Shown here piece after piece: positions 1 to 9,088 of a stretch of 64,000 nucleotides of DNA. How positions within the stretch are numbered: position 1 is the first letter of the stretch; every line of letters begins with the position of its first letter. A model generated the notes under the pieces. It was not told the DNA's origin, did no database searches, and worked only from the letters and a program-made list of their open reading frames with translations. Made by a program: the position numbers and the translations under genes. The stretch is from Ignavibacterium sp. (lineage in GTDB: Bacteria; Bacteroidota; Ignavibacteria; Ignavibacteriales; Ignavibacteriaceae): positions 1,798,001 to 1,862,000 of the forward strand of contig NZ_AP026678.1 in NCBI RefSeq assembly GCF_025998815.1, written 5' to 3'.

Positions 1-1061
1 ACAAGATCGCCAAAGTTGTTATAAAATCTTGAAGTAATTTGTGGTGTAAGTGCAATTTCAGGAACAAGAATTAAAACCGATTTGTTTTGTTCAAGTGCTA
101 TTTTTGCAAGCTCAATATAAACCTGAGTTTTGCCACTTCCGGTAACACCATGTAAAAGGTAAGCCTGAAATACTGATTCCCTTATCTTCGGAGTAATTTC
201 TTCCAAAACTTTTCTCTGCTGCTCCGTTAAAACAAACTCCTGATGAACTTCCACATAATGCTCTTTGTATCTTCGGTCAACTTCCTTTTCAAAGATTTCA
301 ACAAATCCTTTTCTTTCAAGACTGTCTAAAGCGGCTTTGGAAGTTTCTGTTTTATGAAGTAATTCCGAAACCGGCAGGGAATTCCCTTTTGCTTCAATTA
401 ATACAAGAAGAAGTTTTACTTGTTTTGGTGATCTTCTATCAAGTTCGGGCAATGCTGAGTATAGCTCCTTAACATCTTTTGTAAGACGAACAAACTTAAC
501 TTTCTTAGGTTTTACTTTTGCGCTTTCAATTTCATCTATAACAGAAACGGCACCTTCTTCAACAAGTGCTCTTATTTGAGAATAAATATTTTTTTTGCCA
601 ACTGCTTTTTGCAGTGAAGAAAATGTAATTTGTTCCCGGGTTGAAAGTTCCTGAAGTATTTTATAACGAAGTGTTGTTTTCCTAGTTTCTTTTTGAAGAA
701 GTTTTTGGACAAAGCTTTTGTCTATGGAAATTTTCCTTTTCGATTCAACCTCAGTTCCGTGCGGAACAAGTAATTTTAATGCTTCACCAAGCGAACATAA
801 ATAATATTCTGCAATCCATTCATAAAATTTTAATAAAGTTTTATTAAAGATTGGTTCATCATCAAGAACTTCACGGATGGGTTTTATCTCTTCCTTAACT
901 TCAGTTGTTTTGGTAACATTTATTACAAAACCCGTAAGAGTACGCTTACCGAAAGGTGCAACAACGCGAACTCCTTTCTTAACAAATTTTTTTAAATCAG
1001 AAGGAATTTCATAAGTAAATGTTTTCCGGAAAGGTAATGCAAAGACAACTTCAGCAAACAT
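1..1061 (-). CDS. priA: Primosomal protein N' (PriA helicase), N-terminal part, cut by window edge
   Basis: PriA restarts stalled replication forks by loading the replicative helicase. The visible 353 residues begin MFAEVVFALPFRKTFTYEIP, the typical PriA DNA-binding start, and continue through VAPFGKRTLTGFVI. The helicase Walker A motif HGVTGSGKTQVY lies at residues 304-315 and is followed by ILVPEIALTPQ (DEAD/DEAH-type motif Ia region). The Walker lysine is about 80 residues later than in E. coli PriA, as expected of the longer Bacteroidota-type proteins. The rest of the helicase and the zinc-binding part lie beyond base 1. The start ATG shares one base with the stop of the upstream lipoprotein gene (TAATG), so translation is probably coupled. 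Confidence 0.93.
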   Translation of the reverse strand, partial: MFAEVVFALPFRKTFTYEIPSDLKKFVKKGVRVVAPFGKRTLTGFVINVTKTTEVKEEIKPIREVLDDEPIFNKTLLKFYEWIAEYYLCSLGEALKLLVPHGTEVESKRKISIDKSFVQKLLQKETRKTTLRYKILQELSTREQITFSSLQKAVGKKNIYSQIRALVEEGAVSVIDEIESAKVKPKKVKFVRLTKDVKELYSALPELDRRSPKQVKLLLVLIEAKGNSLPVSELLHKTETSKAALDSLERKGFVEIFEKEVDRRYKEHYVEVHQEFVLTEQQRKVLEEITPKIRESVFQAYLLHGVTGSGKTQVYIELAKIALEQNKSVLILVPEIALTPQITSRFYNNFGDL

Positions 1062-1597
1062 TATTTTTCTTTATTAAAATAAACTGACATCTTTTTGATT
1101 CCTGGTTTATCCGTGTCTTCACTGAACATTGTAAATTTCAAAACTTTAATAGATTTATCCCACACAATTCTTTTATAGTCTTTATTTTTAAATAATTGTC
1201 CGTTTGTTGAAACCACACTGTCTTCGGGATTAAGTGTGAGATAGTAATATGGGTCATCAAACTGAATTCCTTCAACATCATTGATATCTTCAAAATCAAA
1301 TGATAGCATTGCATTAAGTTGATTAGCTTCAACAAATAATTTTCTGTTCGTAATTTTTTTACCTTCACTTTCCTGATCAGTAATAAACTGCGAACTTTTT
1401 GCAGCGTAGTCAAATACATTGTTCACGTCATTCATTTCTTCTTCTTCGTTTTTTGCATCAGTACAAATGTCATTAATTATTACCAATGCACTTCCTGAGT
1501 TTTCAGTTCTCATTGTAATTTCATAACTGACTGTATTAAATAACACACAACCATTTAATAAAAAAGTTGTTAATACCACTAAAATATTTTTTTTCAT
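1061..1597 (-). CDS. Hypothetical lipoprotein, 178 aa
   Basis: The protein begins with a lipoprotein signal peptide (MKKNILVVLTTFLLNGC, lipobox LNGC, acylated Cys17), so it should be anchored in the inner or outer membrane. The mature part is acidic and shows no motif I recognise. A purine-rich RBS (AGAGGTCGCA) precedes the ATG. It sits between the S66 peptidase gene and priA on the same strand, and its stop overlaps the priA start by one base. No function can be assigned from sequence. Confidence 0.8.
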   Translation of the reverse strand: MKKNILVVLTTFLLNGCVLFNTVSYEITMRTENSGSALVIINDICTDAKNEEEEMNDVNNVFDYAAKSSQFITDQESEGKKITNRKLFVEANQLNAMLSFDFEDINDVEGIQFDDPYYYLTLNPEDSVVSTNGQLFKNKDYKRIVWDKSIKVLKFTMFSEDTDKPGIKKMSVYFNKEK

Positions 1598-1646
1598 TGC
1601 GACCTCTTTTTATTATCGAACTAAAATTAAAAAGACTATTGTAAAA

Positions 1647-2711
1647 TCATTTAACTGCTGATTCGAGTAAAGTGAAAGTTTGCTCTACCGTATTAAGTTC
1701 AGCACGGACGCCGAATGGAATCGTAAATTTATCTTTAACATGACCAAAAGACATTCCGTAGATAACCGGGATTTTAAAGTCAGCAAATCTGTCTTGTAAA
1801 ACTTCAATCAAAGAAAAAGATTTTGAAAATGATGGTTCTATTTCCTTTGGTTCACACTTGCTGAAAATTCCCATCATGACACCCGAAGCATTTTTAAATT
1901 TATCCGCCTGAATTAATTGAGTAAGCATTCTGTCAATACGATACGGCTCTTCACCAATTTCTTCTATGAAGATAATCTTGTTTGCATAATCAACATCGTA
2001 CTTTGTTCCGATAAGCGAAACCATAATGGATAAATTTCCACCAACTAATCTTCCTTTTGCTTTTCCTTTTACTAAAGTTCGAACGCCATAAATATTTTCA
2101 TCACTTGAAGGATTTGCATTGTAAAATTTCTTCTGAGAGTTAGTATTCATCAAAACACTTTTGAAACTACTTACTGAAAATTCATTAAATGTTGATGTTG
2201 CAACTGGTCCGTGAAAAGTTATCAAACCGGTTTTTCTGAAAATTCCATAAAGCAAAGCTGTAACATCACTATAACCGATTAGAATTTTTGGATGCTTTTT
2301 AATAATCGAATAATCAAGAAGAGGAAGAATTCTTGCGCAGCCATAACCACCACGAACACACATAATTGCATCAACATCTTCTCTTTCAAACATATCCATC
2401 AAATCATCAGCACGCTGTTGATCTGTTCCGGAAAAATAACCATTCTGAAGTGTCAATCGCTCTGAAAATGTAACCTGAAAGCCGAGATCACTTAAATTTT
2501 TTACTGAATCCTGAAGCTCACTTTCAGATATATAACTGCCCGGAGCAACAAGTGCAATTCTGTCACCTTCTTTTAATCTCGGAGGTTTGATTACTGAAAC
2601 TTTTTCAGAATTAAATTCCTCCTCTGTCGAAAATGTAAAATTCTTTTCAAAAGGTAATGCACTTATTGCTGTAACTGCAGTTAATGATTTAATAAATTTT
2701 TTTCTGTTCAT
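1647..2711 (-). CDS. LD-carboxypeptidase family protein (peptidase S66)
   Basis: S66 serine peptidases (LdcA, MccF) cleave L,D-peptide bonds such as those of murein tetrapeptides, or related amide bonds. The nucleophile is in GYSDVTALL (Ser148), the acid in IFIEEIGEEPYRIDR (Glu250/251) and the base in GMSFGHVKD (His324), so the Ser-Glu-His triad looks intact. The N-terminus MNRKKFIKSLTAVTAISALP resembles a signal peptide with a weak twin-arginine-like RKKF. The length of 354 aa equals the usual ~300 aa plus the signal. It probably acts in the periplasm on recycled murein peptides. The next gene upstream starts only 23 bases away, suggesting one operon. Confidence 0.88.
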   Translation of the reverse strand: MNRKKFIKSLTAVTAISALPFEKNFTFSTEEEFNSEKVSVIKPPRLKEGDRIALVAPGSYISESELQDSVKNLSDLGFQVTFSERLTLQNGYFSGTDQQRADDLMDMFEREDVDAIMCVRGGYGCARILPLLDYSIIKKHPKILIGYSDVTALLYGIFRKTGLITFHGPVATSTFNEFSVSSFKSVLMNTNSQKKFYNANPSSDENIYGVRTLVKGKAKGRLVGGNLSIMVSLIGTKYDVDYANKIIFIEEIGEEPYRIDRMLTQLIQADKFKNASGVMMGIFSKCEPKEIEPSFSKSFSLIEVLQDRFADFKIPVIYGMSFGHVKDKFTIPFGVRAELNTVEQTFTLLESAVK

Positions 2712-2734
2712 AGATAATAAATTTCAACCTGATA

Positions 2735-4789
2735 TTAACATTTAATTCTTACATCCACTGCAAAGATTTTATTTTCATTTGTAACAAGCAAAGGATTTAA
2801 ATCTACTTCTTTTATTTCAGGATGATTAAGCATCATCTGAGCTAAGTTTCTTATTGTATTTTTTATCAGAGATATGTTAGCGGGTTCTTCACCGCGAACT
2901 CCCTGAATAATTTTTCCGATTTTTGTTGAGCTTATCATTTCATCAATATCTTTTTCACTAAGGTAAGCAGAGCGCATCACTGTATCATCAATATATTCAA
3001 CATACTTTCCGCCGGAACCAAACATCACCATCGGACCAAAACTTGAATCTCTGAATCCACCAATAAGCAATTCAAATCTTGCTGTAAGAAACGGCTGAAT
3101 TAAGAATGATTTTAGTTCAATATTCTTTTGGGAAAAATTCTTTTTCAATTCATCTACATGATAAATCAATTCGTCTTTTGTTTTGATATTCAATACAACA
3201 CCTTTCAAATCCGATTTATGAATTATTTTTTCACCAACAGCTTTTAGTACTAATGGAAACCCGAAATCCACATTTAACAACTGATCATAAGATAAAATTT
3301 TTTCTTTTATCCCTGGCAGTGAATACTTATCAACCAATTCACTTACTAATTCAGGTGGTAAAAACCTGTTCGAATAATCTTTAAGATTCAAATTAATTTG
3401 AGTTGATTGTTTTGAAAGTCTCTGTGCATCTGGTTTTTTATTATACTTTATCATATTGCTTATAACAACTGCAGGATCTTCAGCAAATCTGAACAGAGGT
3501 TTTCTGGTTTTTGATTCGCGACGATATTCATCCCAGAATTCCGGTAAAGGCATTACAACCTGAAAGATTGGTTTGTCAGAATTGATTTCATTTATTCCTT
3601 CAATCACTGGCAAAGCTTTAACCATTATAGGTTCAACAAAAACTGAAATCACAACATCAACATTTTTATCCTGAACTAGAATTTCATTCACAGCTTTGAA
3701 TTGTTCAGCCGTTCCACCAGGCAGCAAATCAACAGGATTATTTACACTTCCTTCCGGATGAACAATCTCTCTTAGTTTCTTCTTTGTTTCTTCAGTCAGT
3801 TCGGCTAATGCAAGATTATTTTTTTCAAGAGAATCAACTGTTAAAATTGCCGGTCCACCTGCATTAGTTACAACTGCAACACGATTACCTTCTGGTGAGG
3901 GAAACTCTTCAAATCCTTTTGCAGTGTTAAACATATCATTTAAATCATCAGCACGAATAATTCCGAATTGACGAAGCACAGCATCAACCACTTTATCACT
4001 GCTTCCAAGCGCACCTGTGTGTGATGACGCTGCTTTCATTCCGCTTGATGTTCTTCCACCTTTAAGAACAATTACAGGTTTGGTTATTTTCTTTTCAATA
4101 AAATATTGAATAAACTTTTCACCATCGACAAAACTTTCGAGATAAAATGTAATTACTCCAACATCATTATTACTCTGCCAATATTCAAGCAAATCATTTT
4201 CATTTACATCTGCTTTGTTCCCAACACTGATGAACTGACCAAATCTTATATCAGTTTCTCTGAGTGAATTAAGTACGGCAGCACCAATAGCACCACTTTG
4301 TGAACAGAAAGCCATTCTGCCCTGTCGTGGTTGTTCTGCAACAAAGGTAGCATTCATTTTAATTGAAGGTAAAGTATTGATTATACCCATACAGTTTGGT
4401 CCAACCATTCGGGCATCGGAATTTTTTATCAGAGATAAAATTCTTTTTTCTGCTTCAGCTCCTGCTTCACCGGTTTCCTTAAATCCAGCAGTTATTAAAA
4501 TTATTGCTTTGACATTTTTGTTAAGTAAATCTTTTATTGAATCTTCAACAAACTGTTTTGGTACCATAACAATTGCAAGATCAATCTGAACATCAACATC
4601 ATTTATTGTTGGGTAACATTTATAGCCGAGTATTTCATCAGCTTTAGGATTTACTAATACAAGCTTGCCTGTGTAACCGTACAGGTTCACTGATTTAGTT
4701 AATTCATAGCCAAGACTTTTGGGTTTGGAAGAAGCTCCGACAATGCAAATTGAATGTGGGTAGAAGAAGTAATCAAAAACTGGTTTCAT
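2735..4789 (-). CDS. ADP-forming acetyl/acyl-CoA synthetase, fused alpha-beta subunits
   Basis: This enzyme class interconverts acyl-CoA + ADP + Pi with acid + CoA + ATP, giving ATP during fermentation or activating acids. The N-terminal CoA-binding Rossmann domain begins FYPHSICIVGASSKPKSLGY. The phosphorylated histidine is in AASSHTGALGSSD; counted from the chosen start it is His257. The C-terminal ~220 residues are an ATP-grasp domain (FPLVLKAVGEKIIHKSDLKG, GSGGKYVEYIDD, EVDLNPLLV). An upstream in-frame ATG at 4825 exists, but AGGCGG lies about 7 bases before the ATG at 4789, giving 684 aa. The acyl substrate cannot be read from sequence. Confidence 0.9.
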   Translation of the reverse strand: MKPVFDYFFYPHSICIVGASSKPKSLGYELTKSVNLYGYTGKLVLVNPKADEILGYKCYPTINDVDVQIDLAIVMVPKQFVEDSIKDLLNKNVKAIILITAGFKETGEAGAEAEKRILSLIKNSDARMVGPNCMGIINTLPSIKMNATFVAEQPRQGRMAFCSQSGAIGAAVLNSLRETDIRFGQFISVGNKADVNENDLLEYWQSNNDVGVITFYLESFVDGEKFIQYFIEKKITKPVIVLKGGRTSSGMKAASSHTGALGSSDKVVDAVLRQFGIIRADDLNDMFNTAKGFEEFPSPEGNRVAVVTNAGGPAILTVDSLEKNNLALAELTEETKKKLREIVHPEGSVNNPVDLLPGGTAEQFKAVNEILVQDKNVDVVISVFVEPIMVKALPVIEGINEINSDKPIFQVVMPLPEFWDEYRRESKTRKPLFRFAEDPAVVISNMIKYNKKPDAQRLSKQSTQINLNLKDYSNRFLPPELVSELVDKYSLPGIKEKILSYDQLLNVDFGFPLVLKAVGEKIIHKSDLKGVVLNIKTKDELIYHVDELKKNFSQKNIELKSFLIQPFLTARFELLIGGFRDSSFGPMVMFGSGGKYVEYIDDTVMRSAYLSEKDIDEMISSTKIGKIIQGVRGEEPANISLIKNTIRNLAQMMLNHPEIKEVDLNPLLVTNENKIFAVDVRIKC

Positions 4790-4977
4790 AAATGTTCCGC
4801 CTGATTTTTTAAAACTACATTTCAAACTTAATTGAAGCAGAAGATTTATTCTATCATTAAACTAAAAATGTGAGCTAAAAAGTTTTCTTTCACATCATTG
4901 AATGATATATTTACAAAAGAAATGAGATGAAATAATTCGGTAAAATTTTTCGGTTCGAATTAAAAAATATTTATCAC

Positions 4978-4983
4978 TATAAT
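4978..4983 (+). promoter_or_regulatory. Putative promoter -10 box of the sbtA-like operon
   Basis: TATAAT at these bases sits about 7 bases ahead of the hairpin that opens the sbtA leader. The -35 region is poor (around 4954-4959), so the promoter call rests mainly on the -10 box and its position. The 341-base gap between the divergent genes (4790-5130) otherwise holds only the leader structure listed separately. Confidence 0.35.
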
Positions 4984-4988
4984 TGACT

Positions 4989-5089
4989 GTGGATATTCCC
5001 TCATCCACTTCAAAATGTCTCTGCGGCAAAAGTGAACTGATTTCATGCCACCCAGAAATCATTCATAACGCTGCAGAGATTTTTTATTT
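4989..5089 (+). promoter_or_regulatory. Structured 5' leader with terminator-like hairpin upstream of the SbtA-type transporter
   Basis: A perfect 6-bp hairpin GTGGAT/ATCCAC (4989-5008) lies just after the predicted transcription start. A second stem TCTCTGC (5018-5024) pairs with GCAGAGA (5073-5079) and is followed at once by a T-run (5080-5085). Inside it, TGATTTC pairs with GAAATCA, and GGCA can pair with a TGCC in that hairpin's loop, a pseudoknot-like arrangement. CACTT of the first hairpin region can alternatively pair with AAGTG at 5029-5033. No plus-strand gene lies upstream, so this is not the terminator of a preceding gene. The layout resembles a riboswitch or attenuator, but I match it to no known class. 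Confidence 0.45.
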
Positions 5090-5130
5090 CTTTTCTTATC
5101 TTTTGACTAGTTAAATATTCAGGTTTTGAT

Positions 5131-6111
5131 ATGGAATTTTTGTCAGATGCTCTTTCAAATTTTTCTTCTCCAATGATTCTATTTTTTGTGCTTGGTTTTA
5201 TTTCCACCATACTCAAATCAGATATTGAAATTCCTGAGGTTATTACCAAAACGCTTGCAATCTATTTTATGATTGCTATTGGATTAAAAGGTGGATTTGA
5301 AATCAGCAAAAGTGGAATTGATGCAAATCTCTATACATCAATTATCAATTCATTATTGATTGGAATCATTGTTCCCGTCATCGCATTCCTGATTCTAAAA
5401 TTTATTGGAAAATTTGATTCAACGAACTCTGGTGCAATTGCTGCACATTATGGTTCTGTTAGTGTTGTAACATTTGTAACCGCAATATCTTTTCTGAACA
5501 GTAAGACTGAAATCTATAGCGGTTATATGGTGGGAATGATGGCTTTAATGGAATCGCCGGCAATTTTCGTTTCTCTATTTCTTGTAAGGATATTTAATTC
5601 AGAGAGGATTGCTTCACTAAAATCAAACACTGTGGATTTGTTGAGAGAATCTCTTTTCAATGCAAGTGTAGTTTTACTTTTCGGAAGTTTGCTTATTGGT
5701 TTTGCAGTTGGTGAAAAAGGAATGACTGCTGTTAAACCATTTTTCATTGAACCATTTAACGGCGTATTAACTTTATTCTTACTTGATATGGGAATGATTG
5801 CAGGAAAAAGAATTGCAGAGTTCAAAGCTGTTGGTTTATTCCTCTTCTTTTTTGCGATTGTAATGCCTTTAATAAGTGCATCAATCACAATTTTGCTTTC
5901 AGGTTTATTTGGTTTTTCAGTTGGAGATACACTTCTTTTTACTGTCTTAGCTGCAAGTGCGTCATACATCGCCGCACCTGCAGCAGTAAGAATTGCATTA
6001 CCTCAGGCAAATCCGGCTTATTACATTACAATGTCATTAGCAATAACTTTTCCGTTCAATATAATTGTCGGAATTCCTTTCTATTATTATCTAATAAATA
6101 TGTTCAGGTGA
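5131..6111 (+). CDS. SbtA-family sodium-dependent bicarbonate transporter
   Basis: This 326-aa inner-membrane protein has about ten hydrophobic segments and the SbtA-type opening (FVLGFISTILKSDIEIPE, IGLKGGFEISKSG). The second half repeats the fold (LLDMGMIAGKRIAEF, AASASYIAAPAAVRIALPQANP). SbtA imports bicarbonate with sodium; in cyanobacteria it feeds carbon fixation. The next gene, three bases downstream, encodes a PII-like protein, as in sbtA-sbtB operons. In this presumably heterotrophic or mixotrophic lineage it may supply bicarbonate to carboxylases. Substrate is inferred from family only. A structured leader precedes it. Confidence 0.85.
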   Translation: MEFLSDALSNFSSPMILFFVLGFISTILKSDIEIPEVITKTLAIYFMIAIGLKGGFEISKSGIDANLYTSIINSLLIGIIVPVIAFLILKFIGKFDSTNSGAIAAHYGSVSVVTFVTAISFLNSKTEIYSGYMVGMMALMESPAIFVSLFLVRIFNSERIASLKSNTVDLLRESLFNASVVLLFGSLLIGFAVGEKGMTAVKPFFIEPFNGVLTLFLLDMGMIAGKRIAEFKAVGLFLFFFAIVMPLISASITILLSGLFGFSVGDTLLFTVLAASASYIAAPAAVRIALPQANPAYYITMSLAITFPFNIIVGIPFYYYLINMFR

Positions 6112-6114
6112 TTT

Positions 6115-6396
6115 ATGAAAAAACTTGAAATTATAATTGAGTCAGTTGAAAGAAAAAGAGTTTGCCGTATTCTGGATGAAGTCGGTGTAAAGGGCTATTC
6201 AATCATTGATGATATTCAGGGCAGAGGCAAAACCGGTCCTAAGTATGCACAGGATTTGAGTAACATTTTAAAGAGTTCAATGATAATTGTAGTAGATGAA
6301 GAATCTATAATCAACAAAGCAATTGAAAGGCTTAAGGAAGTTTTTAAATATTATTCAGGTAAAATGTTTTTATCTGACATAAATGTTATTGAATAA
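6115..6396 (+). CDS. SbtB-like PII-family regulator of the bicarbonate transporter
   Basis: This 93-aa protein has the PII ferredoxin-like fold pattern (MKKLEIIIESVERKRVCRIL, GYSIIDDIQGRGKTGPKY, SSMIIVVDEESIINKAIERL). SbtB proteins bind adenyl nucleotides and gate SbtA. It lies three bases after the transporter stop, and its AGGTGA RBS overlaps that stop codon, so coexpression is near certain. Compared with cyanobacterial SbtB it lacks the C-terminal CGPxGC redox loop, ending at LSDINVIE, and the T-loop is short. Nucleotide preference cannot be deduced. Confidence 0.8.
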   Translation: MKKLEIIIESVERKRVCRILDEVGVKGYSIIDDIQGRGKTGPKYAQDLSNILKSSMIIVVDEESIINKAIERLKEVFKYYSGKMFLSDINVIE

Positions 6397-6409
6397 AACG
6401 GAGAACAAA

Positions 6410-8518
6410 ATGAAATTCAGGAATTTTCTTTTAACGATTTTTCTTTTAATAGCATCATTTTCATTTGCACAAACTTTTTATGGTTTCAATCCTGACACTG
6501 TCAGAGCACAGAAATTCGATATGGGGAAAATGTGGACATTCGAAAATCCTCCCATAAAATATTTTCAGGAAGAATATGGTTTTACACCATCGCAAGAGTG
6601 GCTTGAGAAGATGCAAAAGTCTGCATTAAAATTTGGTGGTGGTTGTTCCGCATCATTCATTTCAGAAGACGGTTTGATTATGACGAATCATCATTGTGTA
6701 AGAGGTATACTTCCAACAGTTCAATCTGAAAATGAAAATATTCTGAAAGATGGCTTTTATGCAAAAGATCTTCAGGAAGAACGAAGGGTTCCAAATTTAA
6801 AAGTTGAGCAGCTTCTTTTTATTAAAGACATAAGTAATGAAATACACGATGAGATGAGCAAAGGACAATCAGATTCAGAAAAAATTGAGCTGCGTGAAAA
6901 GAAAATTGATGAACTGAAAACAAAATACAAGAATGATTTCCCTGATTTGGTATTCAAAGTAATTTCACTTTACAATGGTGGAAAATACTCTCTCTATGGT
7001 TACAAAGTGTATGATGATATAAGACTTGTATTTGTTCCTGAGCTCTTTGTTGCAAAACTTGGTGGAGATTATGACAACTTCACTTATCCTCGTTATGGTC
7101 TTGATTGTGCTTTCCTTAGGGCTTATGAAAATGATAAACCAATGAAAACAAAATTTTTCTTTAAATGGAATCTTGATGGAGTTGTAGAAGATCAACCGGT
7201 TTTTGTTGTTGGTAATCCGGGAAGAACTGACAGGATAAATACTATGGCTCAAATAGAATTTGAGCGTGATGTTCGTTATCCGATGATGGTTAAAATGCTC
7301 AAAGATTTATACAAGATTTATGAAGAACTTGTTACTCAAACTAATGCAGAAGATTTCAGATTAATTGCAAGACTATATTCAATCGGAAATGCACTTAAAG
7401 TTTATGAAGGAACATATAAAGGTTTACTCGATCCTTTTCTGATTGCTCGTAAAAAAGATTTTGAAAATCAGTTCAGAAATGCTGTGACAACTAATGCTGA
7501 TCTAAATAAAAAGTACGGAAATATATGGAATGAATTGGCTCAGTCAAGAACTGAAGCAATAAAAACTGCAAAGAAAATTTTTGCATATTCAGTCAGTGGA
7601 TTTTATTCACCACAGTATTTACAAATCGCATCAAGATTAATCGGATTGCTTGAAGATTTTAGCTCGGGGAAAATCTCAAAGGAAAAGTATGATAGTCTTT
7701 TGACTACTCTTTATCCAAAAGAAATGAATTATCAACTTCAAAACAAGTTATTGTCTGTTCAGTTAAAAGTATGGAAGGATAATCTTTCAGATGACTCGGA
7801 AATAATTAAAAGACTCATTGGAAATAATTCTATCGAAAAGGCGGCAGAAAAAATTCTCGCAAAAAGTTTTCTGACATCAAAAGAAAATTTTGATAAATTG
7901 ATAAAGATGAATCCTGAAGAGATTTTAAAAAGTAATGATCCATTCATCTTTTTTGTAACAAACACCAAAGATGAATTAAATAAAATGCTGGAGGAAAATA
8001 AAACCAGAAATCAGAGAGAAGAGATACTAAATCAAATGCTTGGTGAAGCTTTGTATGCTGTTTATGGTGATGCAATTCCACCTGATGCAACAGGTACATT
8101 GAGACTTGCAGATGGAATTGTTAAAGGTTATGATTACAATGGAACCCGTGCTCCAATTAAAACTACTTTTTATGGTGCACTTGACAGGTATTATTCATTT
8201 GATAAAAAATTTCCTTTTAATCTTCCTGAGTATTGGGAAAATCTTCCGGCTGAATTTGATTTATCAACTCCACTCAACTTTGTAAGTACAAATGATATTG
8301 TTGGAGGTAACTCCGGAAGTGCAGTATTGAACATAAATGCAGAAATAGTTGGACTTGCTTTCGACGGAAATATTGAAAGTCTGCCAAACAATTTTATTTA
8401 CACAACCGAAGCAAACAGAACAGTATCCGTTAGTGCATTAGGAATGATTGAAGCTATTCGTGACCTTTATAAAGCTGAAAAACTGAGTCAAGAAATATTA
8501 TCAGGTAAAAGAAAGTGA
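6410..8518 (+). CDS. S46 family dipeptidyl-peptidase (DPP7-like)
   Basis: S46 exopeptidases release dipeptides from oligopeptides in the periplasm. The protein has a signal peptide (MKFRNFLLTIFLLIASFSFAQ), the catalytic His in MTNHHC (His94/95), the Asp region GGDYDNFTYPRYGLDCAFLR and the nucleophile in GGNSGSAVL (Ser635). Eighteen residues after the Ser is Gly653 in GLAFDGN. In this family Gly at that position goes with DPP7-like preference for hydrophobic P1 residues, whereas DPP11 has Arg. Start: an in-frame codon at 6383 overlaps sbtB, while ATG 6410 follows ACGGAGAAC, giving 702 aa. The DUF4476 gene follows directly. Confidence 0.92.
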   Translation: MKFRNFLLTIFLLIASFSFAQTFYGFNPDTVRAQKFDMGKMWTFENPPIKYFQEEYGFTPSQEWLEKMQKSALKFGGGCSASFISEDGLIMTNHHCVRGILPTVQSENENILKDGFYAKDLQEERRVPNLKVEQLLFIKDISNEIHDEMSKGQSDSEKIELREKKIDELKTKYKNDFPDLVFKVISLYNGGKYSLYGYKVYDDIRLVFVPELFVAKLGGDYDNFTYPRYGLDCAFLRAYENDKPMKTKFFFKWNLDGVVEDQPVFVVGNPGRTDRINTMAQIEFERDVRYPMMVKMLKDLYKIYEELVTQTNAEDFRLIARLYSIGNALKVYEGTYKGLLDPFLIARKKDFENQFRNAVTTNADLNKKYGNIWNELAQSRTEAIKTAKKIFAYSVSGFYSPQYLQIASRLIGLLEDFSSGKISKEKYDSLLTTLYPKEMNYQLQNKLLSVQLKVWKDNLSDDSEIIKRLIGNNSIEKAAEKILAKSFLTSKENFDKLIKMNPEEILKSNDPFIFFVTNTKDELNKMLEENKTRNQREEILNQMLGEALYAVYGDAIPPDATGTLRLADGIVKGYDYNGTRAPIKTTFYGALDRYYSFDKKFPFNLPEYWENLPAEFDLSTPLNFVSTNDIVGGNSGSAVLNINAEIVGLAFDGNIESLPNNFIYTTEANRTVSVSALGMIEAIRDLYKAEKLSQEILSGKRK

Positions 8519-8526
8519 GGAAGAAA

Positions 8527-9087
8527 ATGAAAAAATTCTTTTTGCTCATAATTCTTCTTTTTGTTTTTGTATCTGTGAGCGAAACATATTCACAAAGAAA
8601 ACCGGATTTCGGAAATATTTCAATCCGTGAAGTCAAAAACCGTTTGATTGAAAACCTTCAGGAATTAGATTCAGAATATTTGCAAAATCTTAGCTACAAG
8701 GATTATCGCAAAGCAAGAGAATTACTTATCGAATCATACAATCTTTTAAGGATGATTCCTGACAACGGAATAACAATCCGCGAAGAGATGAAAATTATGA
8801 GCGACAGAGATTTTTCTGACCTTTGTGAAAAAATAAAATCTGAAGGATTTGAATCTGATAAAATTTATGTGATTCAATTAGCTGCTAAGTACAACAGATT
8901 CACAGTTGCGCAATTAATAAATTTAATTAACCTTATGAGTTTTTCTAATGATAAAATTGAAGTTGTTAAAATTGTCTATCCAAATGTAGTTGATAAATAC
9001 AATTCTCATCTGATAATAAATGAATTTACGCATTCATCAGATAAAGAAAGAGTAAAAAAAATAATTAATGACTTTCCGGATAAATAA
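8527..9087 (+). CDS. Exported DUF4476 domain protein
   Basis: The 186-aa protein has a signal peptide ([23 protein letters not shown] is its N-terminal region) and a C-terminal DUF4476-like helical domain. That domain covers about residues 95-185, with [32 protein letters not shown] and [15 protein letters not shown]4476 is common in Bacteroidota secreted proteins and has no established function. A GTG start at 8515 would overlap the S46 stop; ATG 8527 is preferred because GAGGAAG lies immediately upstream. Tight spacing to the S46 gene suggests cotranscription. Confidence 0.8.
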   Translation: MKKFFLLIILLFVFVSVSETYSQRKPDFGNISIREVKNRLIENLQELDSEYLQNLSYKDYRKARELLIESYNLLRMIPDNGITIREEMKIMSDRDFSDLCEKIKSEGFESDKIYVIQLAAKYNRFTVAQLINLINLMSFSNDKIEVVKIVYPNVVDKYNSHLIINEFTHSSDKERVKKIINDFPDK

Positions 9088-9088
9088 A

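Noticed and set aside
5018-5089. Hairpin considered as an ordinary terminator
   Set aside because: The upstream gene is divergent, so no plus-strand transcript ends here; it is treated as part of the sbtA leader.
5043-5249. 68-codon minus-strand frame
   Set aside because: It overlaps the start and leader of the transporter gene on the opposite strand and has no RBS or recognisable sequence.
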